Part shown: in pieces, positions 44,879 through 57,419 of the stretch | How positions within the stretch are numbered: the stretch's first letter is position 1 | Layout: each line of letters starts with the position of its first letter | Assembly (NCBI RefSeq): GCF_022201045.2 | Contig: NC_068564.1 | Coordinates: forward strand, 372,001-436,000 | Length of the DNA stretch: 64,000 nt | Direction: 5' to 3' | Source: Citrus sinensis | Lineage: Eukaryota; Streptophyta; Magnoliopsida; Sapindales; Rutaceae | Program-made: the position numbers and the translations under genes | The notes under the pieces: model-generated | Databases searched by the model: none | The model's input: the letters and a program-made list of their open reading frames with translations, nothing else | What the model was told of the DNA's origin: nothing

Positions 44879-44961
44879 GAAACATTGATGATCCTACAGA
44901 CCTGTAATGATTTGTGAAAATGATCACAAATGTTAAGTGAACATCTAAGGGACTGAGTTTC
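44879..44961 (+). ncRNA. Box C/D snoRNA candidate 3, two 18S rRNA guides
   Basis: C box TGATGA at 44886-44891 and D box CTGA at 44953-44956. A 5-bp terminal stem pairs GAAAC (44879-44883) with GTTTC (44957-44961). Upstream of box D, GAACATCTAAGGG complements the conserved 18S rRNA segment CCCUUAGAUGUUC; the fifth-base rule points to 2'-O-methylation of the first U in CCCUU. Upstream of a degenerate D' (near 44907-44910), ACAGACCTGT complements ACAGGUCUGU, a few bases earlier in the same 18S region. A hairpin ATTTGTG/CACAAAT separates the two guides. The 18S sequence is recalled, not aligned here. Confidence 0.78.
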
Positions 44962-45851
44962 TTGTTCTTTCTGAATACTATTACTATACTCCCCCCATTA
45001 TTTCACTCTATTAATAATTACATTTTTATGAAAATGTGTATTTTTGAAATTTTGTAACCAATAAAAAAAACGATTGCTAGTTTTCTAATGAGGAGTTTAT
45101 GTGTTTCTTTTGTGAAAATGAAAAAGATTTGATTCAAGGGATAAAGGTTGAATGAGTGTATTGGAAACAAGCCTAACAGGTAATTGGGAATGTTGGACGT
45201 CAAATAGTTTGGTCAGTTCAAACTTCAAAAAGCTGGTGCTGTATTTGTCGCCGCCGAAAGAATATGCTGATGAGAGATAATAAGGATTCTTCTGCATTTG
45301 AAATTCATTTGGAAAGAGGCTCAGTTTCAGAGCCAATACAATGTTCTTCTGTTGAACCAATGCAACCACCACTTAGATTATTCATTATGGACAGCCCATT
45401 TGATGATAATTCAAAGTAAAAGAAAATATGTTGTTACAAGGGATTGATGGTGTTGAAATAGATAGAGAAGCTCCTTGGTCCTCAATAGCGGCATTGGTAT
45501 TTGGAGGACCTATTGAATTGAGGCTGTGACTGAGAATAGATCAATCATTCAATTTGACATTCAAGGGGCTTCTATTTAGATATTGAGTGATAGACTATGT
45601 GAGAGTAGAAATAAACCGAAACGGAGGGACTAAGCTGCAAAATCCTAATAATATCTCATTCTCATACATATCGGTCCAAAATGCAAAGCATGAGAAACCT
45701 TCCTTCCTGGCCTTGTTTAAAACCACACATCATATTCAAACAATTCCATTTCCCATTTTACTTCCTACAACACACACAACGCACTAGTCTCTAGAACAAC
45801 AAAACAAAACAAAACCCTGCACATGAAAAGCTGTTAAGAGGAAAAGAGGCC
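44962..45851. other. Spacer between snoRNA cluster and DUF2358 gene
   Basis: Includes the end of the snoRNA transcript and, near 45.7-45.85 kb, the CA/AAC-rich 5' UTR of the DUF2358 gene. 45.1-45.6 kb has somewhat higher GC content and a 91-codon minus-strand frame (45097-45372) that I do not recognise. It could be a gene relic. Confidence 0.4.
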
Positions 45852-46915
45852 ATGGCTTTTCTTCATCCAAACCTCTCACCCTCTCTTCTTTCCCAGACCA
45901 AGTCATCACCAAAAGATAGAGTTTTCCGCCACCCAATAATTTCAAAACACAACAGCGTCACTTTGTATCGTCTTGCTCTCTCTTCTGCTGTTACAAGCCT
46001 ACAAATCCCGGCACTTCAGGATGCGCAGGTTAAGACTCCACCTGGTGCGCAGGATAATAAGCAACATGAAAAAGATGATTTTTATGTCAATTTAGGCCTT
46101 GCTGTGAGGACTCTTCGTGAGGATTTGCCTCTCTTGTTCACTAGAGACCTCAACTATGACATTTACAGGTGGTTTTCTCATCTGGGTATCTTTTCTTTTC
46201 TTTGCTTTTTTGTTTGTTTCTCGAGAAAGTTTTTTCTTTTGTTGACACGTAGAGGTGATTGCTTCCTGTGGCTGGGCTTTATCTTGTTGAATTTTCAAAC
46301 GGCTCATGTTCTTATGTTTAATTCTGTAAATTTCATAAAATTTGAGACTTTATGAATTGACACCTTATATGTTAGTTTCCTAGAAAATTCATGATTCTTT
46401 TTTTCAATTAAAATGTGATGTTTTGCAGGGATGACATAACATTTGTGGATCCATTGAATACATTTACCGGCATTGAGAACTACAAACTGATCTTTTGGGC
46501 ATTGAGATTTCATGGTGGAATTCTGTTTCGAGAAATCTCATTGGACGTACTAAGGATATGGCAACCTTCAGAGAACGTGATATTGATAAGGTGGAATTTG
46601 AGGGCAGTTCCGAGAGTTCCATGGGAGGCTGAAGGCCAGTTTCAGGGAAGTTCAAGGTATAAATTGGACCGAAATGGGAAAATTTACGAGCACAAAGTTG
46701 ATAACTTGGCATTCAATTTCCCTCGGCCACTTAAACCGGCAGCTTCAGTTCTGGACTTGGTGACTGCGTGCCCTGCTAGTCCTAATCCGACATTCTTGTG
46801 GGGTCCAGTGGATGCTTATTCATCTTCATGGGTGGAGTTCTATAGGGCTGTGAGGGAGACCTTGAATCAAGAAGGCTACTTGCATGTCCAAGATGGTTTG
46901 GTTACTTGTTCATAG
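45852..46915 (+). CDS. DUF2358 (NTF2-like) protein, probably plastid-targeted
   Basis: Two exons, 45852-46168 and 46429-46915, join in phase to 267 residues. Residues 1-60 are Ser/Lys/Arg-rich with few acids, as in a chloroplast transit peptide. From about residue 76 it matches the DUF2358 family: DFYVNLGLAVRTLREDLPLL, TRDLNYDIYRDDITFVDPLN, then a beta-rich NTF2-like body (ILIRWNLRAVPRVPWEAEGQ, GSSRYKLDRNGKIYEHKVDN). Biochemical role unknown; the plant members I recall are predicted plastid proteins. The start ATG has a good context (GGCCATGGCT) after an in-frame leader with no competing ATG close by. No damage seen. Confidence 0.88.
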
Positions 46916-47890
46916 TTACAAGCTACTTTATGCATAGTGTATACAATAGAATTTTACCACTTACATATATATCTATGAGTTCATTTTTACATCAATGTAT
47001 AATCTTTCGGCCAATGGTGAATAATGGATTTTGTTGAAGAACCAAAATGTGTGTACATAAGCAGAAATCTGGAGACTTAAAAAATTTATATCTTCTGTTT
47101 TTGGAGGCAGAGAATTCCCATTAGCTTGTTATCTAAAATCAAGTAACTGGAAATTTCGACAAATTTACTGTTACCGCCTGCTAGGTAGTGGGTAAAGGTA
47201 TGTGCTATCAAAATCTAAAAGGGTTCTATTTTCCGGCACCTGTGTTATTGTAATTTGAATTTTGCTATTTGAATTCCCGGACCTTTTTTTTTTTTTTAAT
47301 CTTCCATCATCGATCTCTACCTTAGTCTGACCACAAAATCCCATATTAATCTCATTTTTTGTTTGATTTGAAGATCTCTTATACAAATGGAAAAGATGAT
47401 CACAACAGACTCAGTAGTCAGTATAGTAGCAAGGATTACTAGTAAGAGATTGAAATCCATTTATCAAACCAGTGGGTTAGAAACGGCATCATTGGTGAAT
47501 GGTGCTATAGAGCAATATACATACACATCCACTACAATATATAAGTGCTTGTTAACTAACAGTTTCAACATGTAACAAACAGCTACTAGCAAGAAAAGTG
47601 GTACATAGCCGCAACTTGGAGTGTAAAAGCTTTAATCCTATACATCGCTGGACATCTCTCAATACTAAAAGCAAATTGAGTTATGACCGGTGATAATATA
47701 TCTGAGTAGACAATTCTCCTGCAAGGTATCAAGAACAACAGCAAATGGTTCAGAAAATAGCGGAGAGAAAAAATATAGAGTAATTTTTGGGATATTATTC
47801 TCATGATTCAGAAAATTCACCTGGCACTGATTCAATTCATTACAATACTTACCTATTTACAGCTGGGTAAATATATCCACTCAAGGGAGA
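46916..47890. other. Convergent spacer
   Basis: Holds the 3' UTRs of the DUF2358 gene (+) and cyclin B3 (-). No further gene seen. Confidence 0.5.
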
Positions 47891-50800
47891 TTAGAGAGGA
47901 AGTCTATCCAAGGGTTTGATTGCTGCAACTCCACTGAGATCAGGCCTCATGTACTTCTCAAAAGTGACCTTCAACTGTGCATTTTTAGCAACTTTATGGA
48001 ACTTTAAAATCATCTCAGCACAGTCTCTGTAGTGAGCAAAGAATTGTAAGTAACATTTACCATTCGTAACAAACTGCAGGGGAAATAGTTTTACTTTTGC
48101 AAAAAAGAAAACCATACCTGATTTGGGGCACATCATATTGTGCATGCTTAGCCAGTAAAGGAGTCCACACTGGTGTCATTTGCAAGGTACAGCGTGCGAC
48201 ATAGATTGCTGATGCACATAACAGCGAGGGCTTGAACTTTAAAGCTTCATATTGAACCAAGCTTAACTCGACGAGGTAGAACGCCAAATGTTCAAGCTAC
48301 AACAAAGGCCAAATATCACTTAGCATGCAAACCTAGAGCAGTTTCCCGTTTCTTCTAGTTCTAGTAGTAAGACATTCTGAAAGTTGCCGCATACCTTCGT
48401 ATCTGACTGAGCAGCCTTGAGAAATCTTAACATAAAAACATATGGAGTAGGCACATTTAGACGAAACTTCAGCTTTTTTAGCATAAGCTTTTCCTGTGAA
48501 GACAAAGCCAGTTCATATATTGAGGATCAAGGAAGGCCAACATTGGAAGGTAGTCCAATTATCATAATGTTAACGAAACCAGAACCAAAGACACATGGTA
48601 AAACTATCACTACTATGTGTATTTTAGCATGTTTCTAAATAGTTAAACAAAGAGTATATTCAAGCAGACGGCTGCAAGAGCAAAAAGCAGGTTGCTTGCA
48701 CCAATACTTATTGTGTCTAGTACAGCGATTGCCTTCTGCTAAAAGAAATTCAATCTATCAAAATAAATTCAACCCATTGAGAATGCATACCATCCGAAGC
48801 ATGTGATCTCTTGTGTATGTCTCTGAGATGCTTATTAAATCTTTCACCTGCATGTAGAGGAGTACAAAGAATCAGATCAGCAAGTTCACTGATAACTTAT
48901 TGAAGTGCTAGAAGAAACATTGCGTGAACTTGACATGTTTATATTTACCCTAGGATGCCAGAAGTCCTCATATTTTGATGCCAGGAGAAGGGAAGTAAGA
49001 CCAACTAACTGCATTTCATTCTTCTTGATTTTAACTTCAGAGAGATAACGGTCTAACAAAATGACCATAAGATAGAGAGTTTCTGGCATTAGGTCAAATT
49101 TCAAGTGTACCTGACCAGTGGCAAAGGACTTAGTTTAGAAAAGGAAAAAGAAAGAGAAAAGGAAATTCATTTGGAAAGATGGATGTTTACTTCAATTAGC
49201 CAGTTGATCAAAATGCCTCGCATCTGAGGGGTAATGTCCGTCTGACTTGACATATAATTTTCCAGAGGTGGATTCTGTGCCTGCAGTGGAAGCAGTTCAG
49301 CTAAGCAGATCACAGACTAAATATTATATAAGGTACAGGTAGGAGTATTTTGGTTAAAGTATATTATAATTTTATTACCTAACATTTTTTGACATATCAT
49401 TTTACTATCGAAGTTTTCTAACAATTGTTTTTTTCCTACTTAATGTTTCATTTTACCACCAAACCATTTAAGTTAATAAATTTTTTAACAGAAATTATAA
49501 TAAATGTTTATTTTACCCTTAAACTGTGTAAGTATAATTTAACCCTCTAAATTAAAAAAATAAAAAATTATTATATAAAAAGAATAGTACTTTTAACAAT
49601 TGATTATTTTAAATATCTATAATAATTAACTGATAAAATTGTAAATATTATACCTTGTGAAATTTCTAAAATACTGAATATACTGAAATTAATAAAATAT
49701 TGTCATCACATCAGCAATTTATTAATGAAATTAATGATTTAGTGGTAAAATGATAAAAACTGAAATATTAAGTGGGAAAAGGCAATTGTCAGAAAATTTT
49801 GAGGTAAAGTGATATGTTAAAAAATTTTAGGTAGTAAAATAATAATATCCATTTAATTAAAGAATAAGGAGATAAGTAAACTAAAAAAAAAAGTATTCAT
49901 ATATCAAATTCTAAATAAAAACAGCTACACGTTACAAGATAGCAGAAGCAGACAGTTTAATCCATGGAATGATAAAAGCCCACACAATATAAATAGTCAA
50001 GATAAATAATTCTCTCATTTAAAATACTTCAGATCTTTGTAGAAAAGCTAATAACGAAATCAAATGCTTCTCGTTACATTCTGATCAAATAGTTAGTGAA
50101 TTCTCTCATTTGAAATACTTTAGATCTTTGTAGAAAAGCTAATAATGTAATCAAATGCTTCTTATATTCTGATCAAGTAGTGAGTAGGCATACATAGGCA
50201 ACACATTAATCATCAAAACAATGAAGAGAAAAAAAAAGTGAATAATCACCTCCATAACCCAATAATAATGATAGATTTCATCAACATATTCAGCAACTTC
50301 CAGTTGATTGCAGTCATCATCAATACCGGGTAGATTTTCCATTTTGACTTCACCATTTTCATCTATCAGCTACAAAATCATGCCAATTATATTGAACTCA
50401 ACAAGATGAGAAGGACAACATTTATAGAATAGATAAGAACATGCCCCAACCTACCTTTGATTTAGCCATCAATAAGGATGTATAAGATCTCCTGCGATCA
50501 GATTTCTTCTTGGAAATAATATCAGAAGAATTTGTACTTGAATTGGTGTTGCCATCAATTGAAGGCTTTCCTTGAATGGCTTCATGCGAAACCACTGATG
50601 CAATATTCTCCAGAGGAGAAGACCTCACAACATCCTTTTTCTTCTTAGTTGATGTTGCAGCAATAGATTTTGATTTCTTCAAACTTGACAAACACTTGGA
50701 TTTTGAAGTCCCTCGAGCATTGGAAGCCAGTATTGCTGTCTTCACAATTGGCTGGATCTCAAAAGATGAAAGGAACTTGTATTACTGAAGCTAGAAAAAC

Positions 50801-53800
50801 AATAAAACGGAACTACAACTGATGATTGCAATTGCACCAACATATGGCTCCTGTTAATAAACACAAGCGATATTCTTTTGCTATCTATTACTTCTAGGTT
50901 TTTCAGAAACAGAAAATAAAGTAGGAGTTACTAAAGATCTGAAGAGTCCTCAAGAAGGGATAAGAAATTGGTTAAATTAGGACAGATATATGTAAACCAT
51001 CCTCCCAATTGGTAGAGAGAGAAAATTATAACCTTTGAAGTACTTGTAATAGACTGGTTCACCCTCTTAAACACTGGTAAGGACTTCCTTCAATTGTAAC
51101 AGTAGAAAAATCATCAACAGCCCAATGTAATTTAAACAAAAAAAAAAAAAAAATGAGACTATTTTGCAGATCAACAAACCTTGTTGGTACAGGAGGATTC
51201 CTTGACATCCTAATATATAAAAGCAAATACAATCAGGAATACCTTCAGAGCTATGATGGAGAGAACAAGACAAGAGGGTAGCACAATAAACTGAACAAAC
51301 ATAACAAACTTCATACCTGTTGGCAGTGACAACAGATTCACGGCCCATATCTTTGGTCTTGGTATGTTTATCATTTAAGGATGACTTTGAACCTTTGACA
51401 TCTGCATTATCTTCAAGACAAAAAATACCTATAATGCAATGCTCAGCCAAGAAAATAGCAAAAGTAAAATTTCTGAACTGGAAGTTACCTTTCTTTGATG
51501 TATGGATAGCACCAACATCTTGACTTATATTCTTCCTCACTCTTCCCTACTCACAAAATAAAAAAAATAAATAAATAAAAGAAAAAGAAAGAAAGAAAGA
51601 AAAAGCCAGGTTAATACAAGAAAAAGAGAAGGAACTAAAGAGAAAAATCCTTCCATAGGAAGTTTAAAGATCATTAGCTTAGATGAAGGTTACGTGCAAG
51701 CATTACTTTCCGCCTTGAAAAATCAGCACTTTAAGTGGGTTGAAATCCATTTTTCCCATATGTTAGATATTAAGCAGTTGTAATGAGAAAATTAAATGTC
51801 CCTCCATTTACACGGTGTTGAGCCCTCAACGTTTCAAGGATTCAGGAAGAGGTACGCTCAACTACAAAACCAGGTATCAGTAGCTATTTAATAAAGTGAC
51901 TACATGCATTTGGAACAGCAATACTACGGTGAAAAATGTTACTGGATGATTCTTTTTTTTCATTTGTTTAGTCAATAACAAGGTAGAAGAACAAAGACAG
52001 CAGAAGAAAGCAACAGAATTTAGAAGGATGCTAAAAGGTCACATGATAATAGTTGTATTGGTCTTTATTTGCATACCGTGAAAGATTTTCTTGAGGAGAC
52101 ATTCACAGTCCTTACACCTGAACCCACTGAAACCCTATAAAGATAACAATTTAAAATGACATGATTAATAACAGAAACTCATTATCTTACTGGAAAAAAC
52201 CAAAAATACAAGGACATGAACAAAGAGAGAAGAATAATAATTGTTTTTATATATTGTTCATCACCCGATTGAAATTCTTGATACCCATTTACTTTGGATG
52301 AGAAAAAATTTCTTTTCATCTAAAGATTTGAGAGAGAGAGAGAGGCTAGCCGCCTCCATCAAACTTAGATTCATAACAAGTGTAAATAATATATTTTAAG
52401 TTTCTCATCATGTAAAGCTATTACCTCTTTTGTAACGTTTAATCATTGATTGTGGTGCATATTGAAGACAAATAGGAAACCATGAAATTGCAGTAACATA
52501 AACACATGGTACCACATGTGCAAAAACAAACAAACACAATCATGCACATAAATAGCATATAAAATTCCGCCGATATGCAAACTGATTTCTTTTGAATAAC
52601 AATCCAACAAAAGGATACCATGAATTGCTTAAACAAAACAAAACAAAACAAACACGAGGAACAGATATGTATTTTCTTGAACAGTTCTAATTCCCCAAAA
52701 CACATTTGAGAGTCCAATTGATCCCCTATCAAACCATCTAAAACAATCTGGATAACTGTCAAACTCCGGCCTCTATCATTTCACAAACCTCTTTAAAAAA
52801 TAATTATTAAAATGGAGATAACAAAATTGTATTTAAAAACACTTACTGCTGCAAAATTGCACTTCTCTCACCCTTTCTGCATTTAAAAACACAAGAAACT
52901 TCAGAACTACAGCTTCGGGATTCAATGGTACACCAGGGAGCCAACATATTTGTGAATTAAATATATAAAGTATCACGAATGCCTTAAATGGATTAATGGG
53001 CAACAAGCAGCATCTTAGAAAGTCAGTTTGAGATGAGGCAAGCAATGGCAAAATGGAAAATCACCCACAATGATTTAGAGCCATCATGCACTACACTCCT
53101 TGGAACGTTGCCCTTAATATTGCTGACATCAACCAATGCTTTTCTTCCAACTTTTGAACTAGCTGAAAAAGACCAATTAACTATAAGGAGAGCTTTAAAA
53201 ACATGCTACTTATGTCTGAGTTACAAAATAAACGACAGTTAAACCTCACCAGTATTGGCGTCCTTGCCTTTGTTGTTCTCCATCTTGTTCACTATCCCCT
53301 TCATAATAAATCACGCAAACAACTTCAACAGTAGATTCAAAAAGGTATTGAATATTGAAATATTTACATAACAATTTTATTCCCACCCACATGAAGTTTA
53401 AAGAGCACTAAAAACAAAGGAATGGAGAGGTAAAAACCTTTGCATTGCTCGCACTGGCCAGAGCAGCTCCATTTTTAACTGGTACTGAATTCTTTCTACA
53501 ATATCAAATATGCTAGGAAATTAAAGCCTGGTCCTCTGTTTGGTTTTCAAACAAAATGCTAGATTTTTGCTAGATAGGAGAAAGAGAACATTTACTCATG
53601 CATACGTTATAATAGAACTTCATAAAAGAACCAACACAAATCTAAACTTACATTGTATTGGAATCTTCTTTCACCATTTCATTTTCAGAATAGACCTTAA
53701 AATTTCTGCCTCCCACTATCTCAAAGCAAAAGAAGAAAAATGAATTGCACATGCAAATCTAGAATTCCCAAATAATCAATTAATAAAACTACAAAAGCCC

Positions 53801-54492
53801 TTACCATTCCTCCGTGTGCGACTATCTTCAGTAACTCTATTAACACCCATTTTCAATTTTCCCTGCAATTTATTAAAAACACACAAGTCTAGCAAAAGTG
53901 CTAAATACTAATAAAAGAAAACATGAATAGAAAACACAAAGTTAAAGGCTTTTTTCATACTTTTGCAGCCACAACTTTGATTCTTCCTTGATTCAACACC
54001 GAGCCTTGATTCTGATCCAACATCTAGAAGAAAAAGCATTCAAATAAGAGAGAAAGTAATAATTTTTCCTTTCATTTTGAGAACCCTCACATTACTCAAA
54101 GTCATGTTACCTAAAATTAAAATAGAATACAATAAAATTCAGAATAATAGCATTTGAAAATAAATAAAGTAATCAAAAACCGACTTATTATTATTATTTT
54201 TTTCACACCAAACCGGAGTTCTTCACTCTATCAATTAATTTACTCAACGAAAACCAGAATTCATCACTCAATCATCAATCTAAGAAAATGCGAAGACACA
54301 GATTCTCTTCAACAACTATATAATTTCCAAAAACCCTAATTCTTTTCTTTCTTCAAATCTTTATGCAAACATACAATAATATGATCAAATCAAGCAAAAC
54401 TTATTCGATTGATAACTCAAAATTTCATGTATGTATGCATGAAATTGCAAAGAAAAGGTTTTATGAAAAATGGGCACCTTAAGTGAAGCCAT
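47891..54492 (-). CDS. CYCB3;1: G2/mitotic cyclin, B3 type
   Basis: Regulatory subunit of mitotic cyclin-dependent kinase. Twenty exons join in phase, from the ATG at 54492 (54492-54478, 54023-53961, 53862-53805, 53715-53652, 53495-53438, 53298-53250, 53162-53069, 52134-52077, 51546-51489, 51410-51317, 51209-51180, 51063-51033, 50751-50455, 50369-50250, 49280-49191, 49110-48949, 48847-48791, 48493-48395, 48296-48118, 48026-47891) to 603 residues. The N-terminal ~320 residues are disordered and Lys/Ser-rich with GRKALVDVSN near 108-117, the usual B-cyclin motif. The first cyclin box begins around 364 (PQMRGILINWLIEVHLKFDL), the second around 470. The end GVAAIKPLDRLPL is typical of plant CYCB3. 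Some junctions in the poorly conserved N-terminus (exons 7-12) rest on phase alone. A MITE lies in the intron after exon 14. A broken copy lies at 58.9-61.5 kb. Confidence 0.9.
49354..49860. mobile_element. Long-TIR MITE in a cyclin B3 intron
   Basis: The first and last ~110 bp are inverted repeats of each other (left: TTATTACCTAACATTTTTTG; right, read inward: TTTACTACCTAAAATTTTTT). The interior is AT-rich with no coding capacity. The same element is present at the matching place in the broken cyclin copy (59836-60328), so it inserted before that duplication. Superfamily not assigned because a clear target duplication is not visible. Confidence 0.72.
50010..50188. repeat. Tandem duplication of a ~90-bp intron unit
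   Basis: Units at 50010-50100 and 50101-50188 share TTCTCTCATTT, AGATCTTTGTAGAAAAGCTA and ATTCTGATCAA. The broken cyclin copy at about 60512-60600 carries a single unit. Confidence 0.85.
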
Positions 54493-55015
54493 TTCTGCGG
54501 AGAGGATCTTGAATTTTGTGTTTACCGTTGCTTGTTGTGTTGTTGATTCTTTTTAAGTTCAAGAGCCGAGACCGCCTCTCCCTCTCTCTGTCTCTTTGGT
54601 TTTAGTTTTCAAATTTGTGTGAGTTTACCTTTATACCCTCCTCCGCACATGCACAATGACGACCGCATTGAGTTTAGCTTGCACGACGTCGTTTCAGGAA
54701 TTAAATTAAATGAAGCAAAGCAAACTCACACAAGAGATCAATTGACCAATAATTCGAATTGATAATATATTAAATATATATTTAATTAGTTATAACGTTT
54801 TATCTAATAATCAACGAAATTTTACCATGCTCCTCTCCCGGCTTCATGTACTTTTTTCTACATTTTTCCTCAAAAAAAGGTTCTTATTTTCTTAAAGTTT
54901 TATTTAAATAATAATAATAATTGCTGCTGCGGAATTAACATGTGAGGGGTTAAAACAAAATTAATTTCATGGCCAAGAGTTAACTTTAATGTGATTCTAT
55001 TAATAATGGGATTTA
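54493..55015 (-). promoter_or_regulatory. Upstream region of cyclin B3
   Basis: 5' UTR (CT-rich, about 54500-54610) and promoter side of cyclin B3. It is mirrored in the broken copy at about 60780-61511, and similarity ends at the edge of the element starting at 55016. No specific cell-cycle (MSA) element identified with confidence. Confidence 0.45.
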
Positions 55016-55837
55016 TGCTGCGTTTACTTTTTGGATTAGAGTGGGAATTCTGAGGAGTGGGAATCCTTGGATTAGGAGTGTGGAGTGGGAGTGAGAGTAG
55101 GGTGTTTACTTAGACTAAATAAAAGTATGGATTGTCAATCAGAATCCTAATTATTTGTTTACTTTGTCTTGGATTGGGAGTAAATTATTTTAAATTACAA
55201 TTTTATCCTTATATACAGAATTATAATTTGTAATTAAAAAATTAATAAAAAATATATTTGGAAAATAAAATAAATATTTTATTATATTTATAAATTAATA
55301 ATAATTACTAATATTCTTAATTATGTAAATCATAATTTTTTATTAATTTTAATTTAAATTATGTGAATAAAAATTATTAATAATAGCAACACAAATGAAA
55401 TATTATTATTGATAATATAGTACAAAATTAATATTTTTTTAGAATAAAATATTTATTATTATTAAATAAATAATTAATATTTATTAAAATTAATGTTTAA
55501 TATTATTAATTTAAATATAATATTTATTTATTTTTATTTTATTAAATTTAATAAAATAAATATGATATAATTATTATTTTTAATAAATATGATATTATTT
55601 ATTTTATTAAATATGATATTATTTATTTATTTTATTTTTATAAGGATAAAATGGGAAGAGGGGGGAGTGGGATTCCCACTCCCATGGGGAGAGGTGGGAG
55701 TGGGAATCCACTCCCCACTCCAAAATTAGGTGGGACCCATGGATTTCCACTCCCACTCCCCTTTTTTTAAAGTAAGTAAACACTGGAGTGGGAGGAATTC
55801 ACACTCCACACTCCCAGTCCAGAAAGTAAACACTATC
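55016..55837. mobile_element. PIF/Harbinger-like MITE
   Basis: Flanked by TTA at 55013-55015 and 55838-55840. The ends are inverted: TGCTGCGTTTACTTTTTGG on the left, and GATAGTGTTTACTTTCTGG read inward from the right, followed on both sides by GGAGTG/CACTCC-rich subterminal blocks. The interior (55.2-55.65 kb) is almost pure A/T. A 3-bp TTA target site is characteristic of PIF/Harbinger. No transposase frame in 822 bp. Confidence 0.62.
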
Positions 55838-56950
55838 TTAGAGTTCGTTTGAATGGTTTTTGAAAAGTTTAAAAGTGATTTGAAAATTTAAAAATTAAAT
55901 TTAATATTTAATAAAAAATTAAAATAAAAAATAATTTTATATTTTAATTAATTTTATTATTTAATACAATTTAATAAATATTTTTATAATTATTACCTAA
56001 CCCAAAATTATCTTTATTAAATTTGAAAACAAAATCAATATTTCAATAAATTCTATTTTGATTTACGCATTCTTTTTGTTTACCATATTTCATCTTGAAA
56101 TTTAAAATCTCTCTGAACTTCCGATAGTAAGCTTTATTTAGCCGGTGAGCTACGGCGGTAGGTCCGTTCGCTAGAGCTATCTTAGCAAGTACCAACCTTT
56201 TAGCTTCAAGTTTCTCACCTTAGGTACGGTTTTTCACCTATTTTCATCTGTTTTAGTTTTTTTTCACTCTTATCACTTTGATGGTATTGTTGATTTGTTA
56301 CTGTTTGCTGTTGTAATTATTATTGTGTGGCTGTTGTAGTTATTTAATGAGTTTAGCCTATGAGATGATGGAGAATGAGTTTGAAGAGGGCTATTTGAGA
56401 TTTTGTTGCTTTAATTTGAATTAATTATGAAATTTCAGATGTGGCATTTTGTTTGATTAAGTTATTATGAGGCCTTGACTGAGATTTTGTTACTTTATAT
56501 TGTGAATGGATGTGTTTATGGACGTATGCCCACCAAGTGTTTGATGAACTGTCTAAGAGAAAAAGAATTTGGTGCTTTGCTTTTGTTAATTGTGTCCTAG
56601 AGAAAAACAATTAAGTTATTTGCGGATTACTCACGTTAAACTTGGCACATGATTACTGACGATTCACTGTGAATAACAGTCACAAACACAGTCGATGAGT
56701 TTAAAGCAACAATAAACGAAATCCAATTTCACTCAACTCAGACACTAACCGCCCCCTGAACCCCTGCCGCCGCCTCACCACAAGTTATTGTCGTGCGCCG
56801 TCGACCTCCGTCAGCATCTGCCGTCACTGTAGTATCACTGTTGAAGCATAGTAATCAGGTACCATTTTGATTTACTCTCTTATCCATTTTTAACTTTGAT
56901 TTTTGTTTCCTCGTGGTCTAAACCCTAGCATCGTCGTCAGGCCGTCACAA
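55838..56950. other. Upstream region of the uS17 gene
   Basis: AT-rich to about 56.1 kb. Then less AT-rich DNA with several possible leader exons and acceptors (for example a CACCTTAG/GTACGG context near 56220) and a Cys/Pro-rich-looking leader at 56750-56860 that has no long frame. This is probably promoter and spliced 5' UTR of the uS17 gene. Confidence 0.4.
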
Positions 56951-57419
56951 ATGAAGTCGGTGGTGGGATTGGTAGTGTCAAACAAGATGCAAAAATCAGT
57001 AGTGGTGGCCGTTGACAGACTCTTTCACCACAAGGTTTACAATCGGTATGTCAAACGAACCTCCAAATTCATGGCCCACGACGAGAACAATCAATGCAAC
57101 ATCGGTGACCGAGTTAGTACTCTTATGCCTCTTAAGTAATGATGGGTGTTTTCATTTGTTTCAGTCATTTTTCCGATTTTATTTGATATGCAATCATTTC
57201 AACTGTTTTATTGATAGTTACTATTGTTATGGGGTTTACGTTTTGAGTTTGTGGCTTCAGGTTAGGTTGGATCCTTCTAGACCGTTAAGCAAGCATAAGC
57301 ATTGGGCTGTTGCCGAAATTCTAAAGAAAGCACGTATCTATGTACCACCCTCAGCGGATAATGCTGCTGCTGCTGCTGTTTCAAATACCCAGACTGAAGC
57401 ACTGGTTTCATCATCTTAA
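56951..57419 (+). CDS. Ribosomal protein uS17, organellar (bacterial) type
   Basis: Small ribosomal subunit protein that binds 16S-type rRNA. Two exons, 56951-57112 and 57261-57419, join at GAC CGA/GTT AGG to give 106 residues. The core [20 protein letters not shown], then [20 protein letters not shown] and [20 protein letters not shown], is the bacterial-type S17 OB fold, not the cytosolic S11 type. The tail [20 protein letters not shown] includes a run of GCT codons. The lack of a cleavable transit peptide fits the mitochondrial uS17m of plants better than the longer plastid form. An in-frame non-ATG extension to 56903 exists, but the ATG at 56951 is the natural start. Confidence 0.9.
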
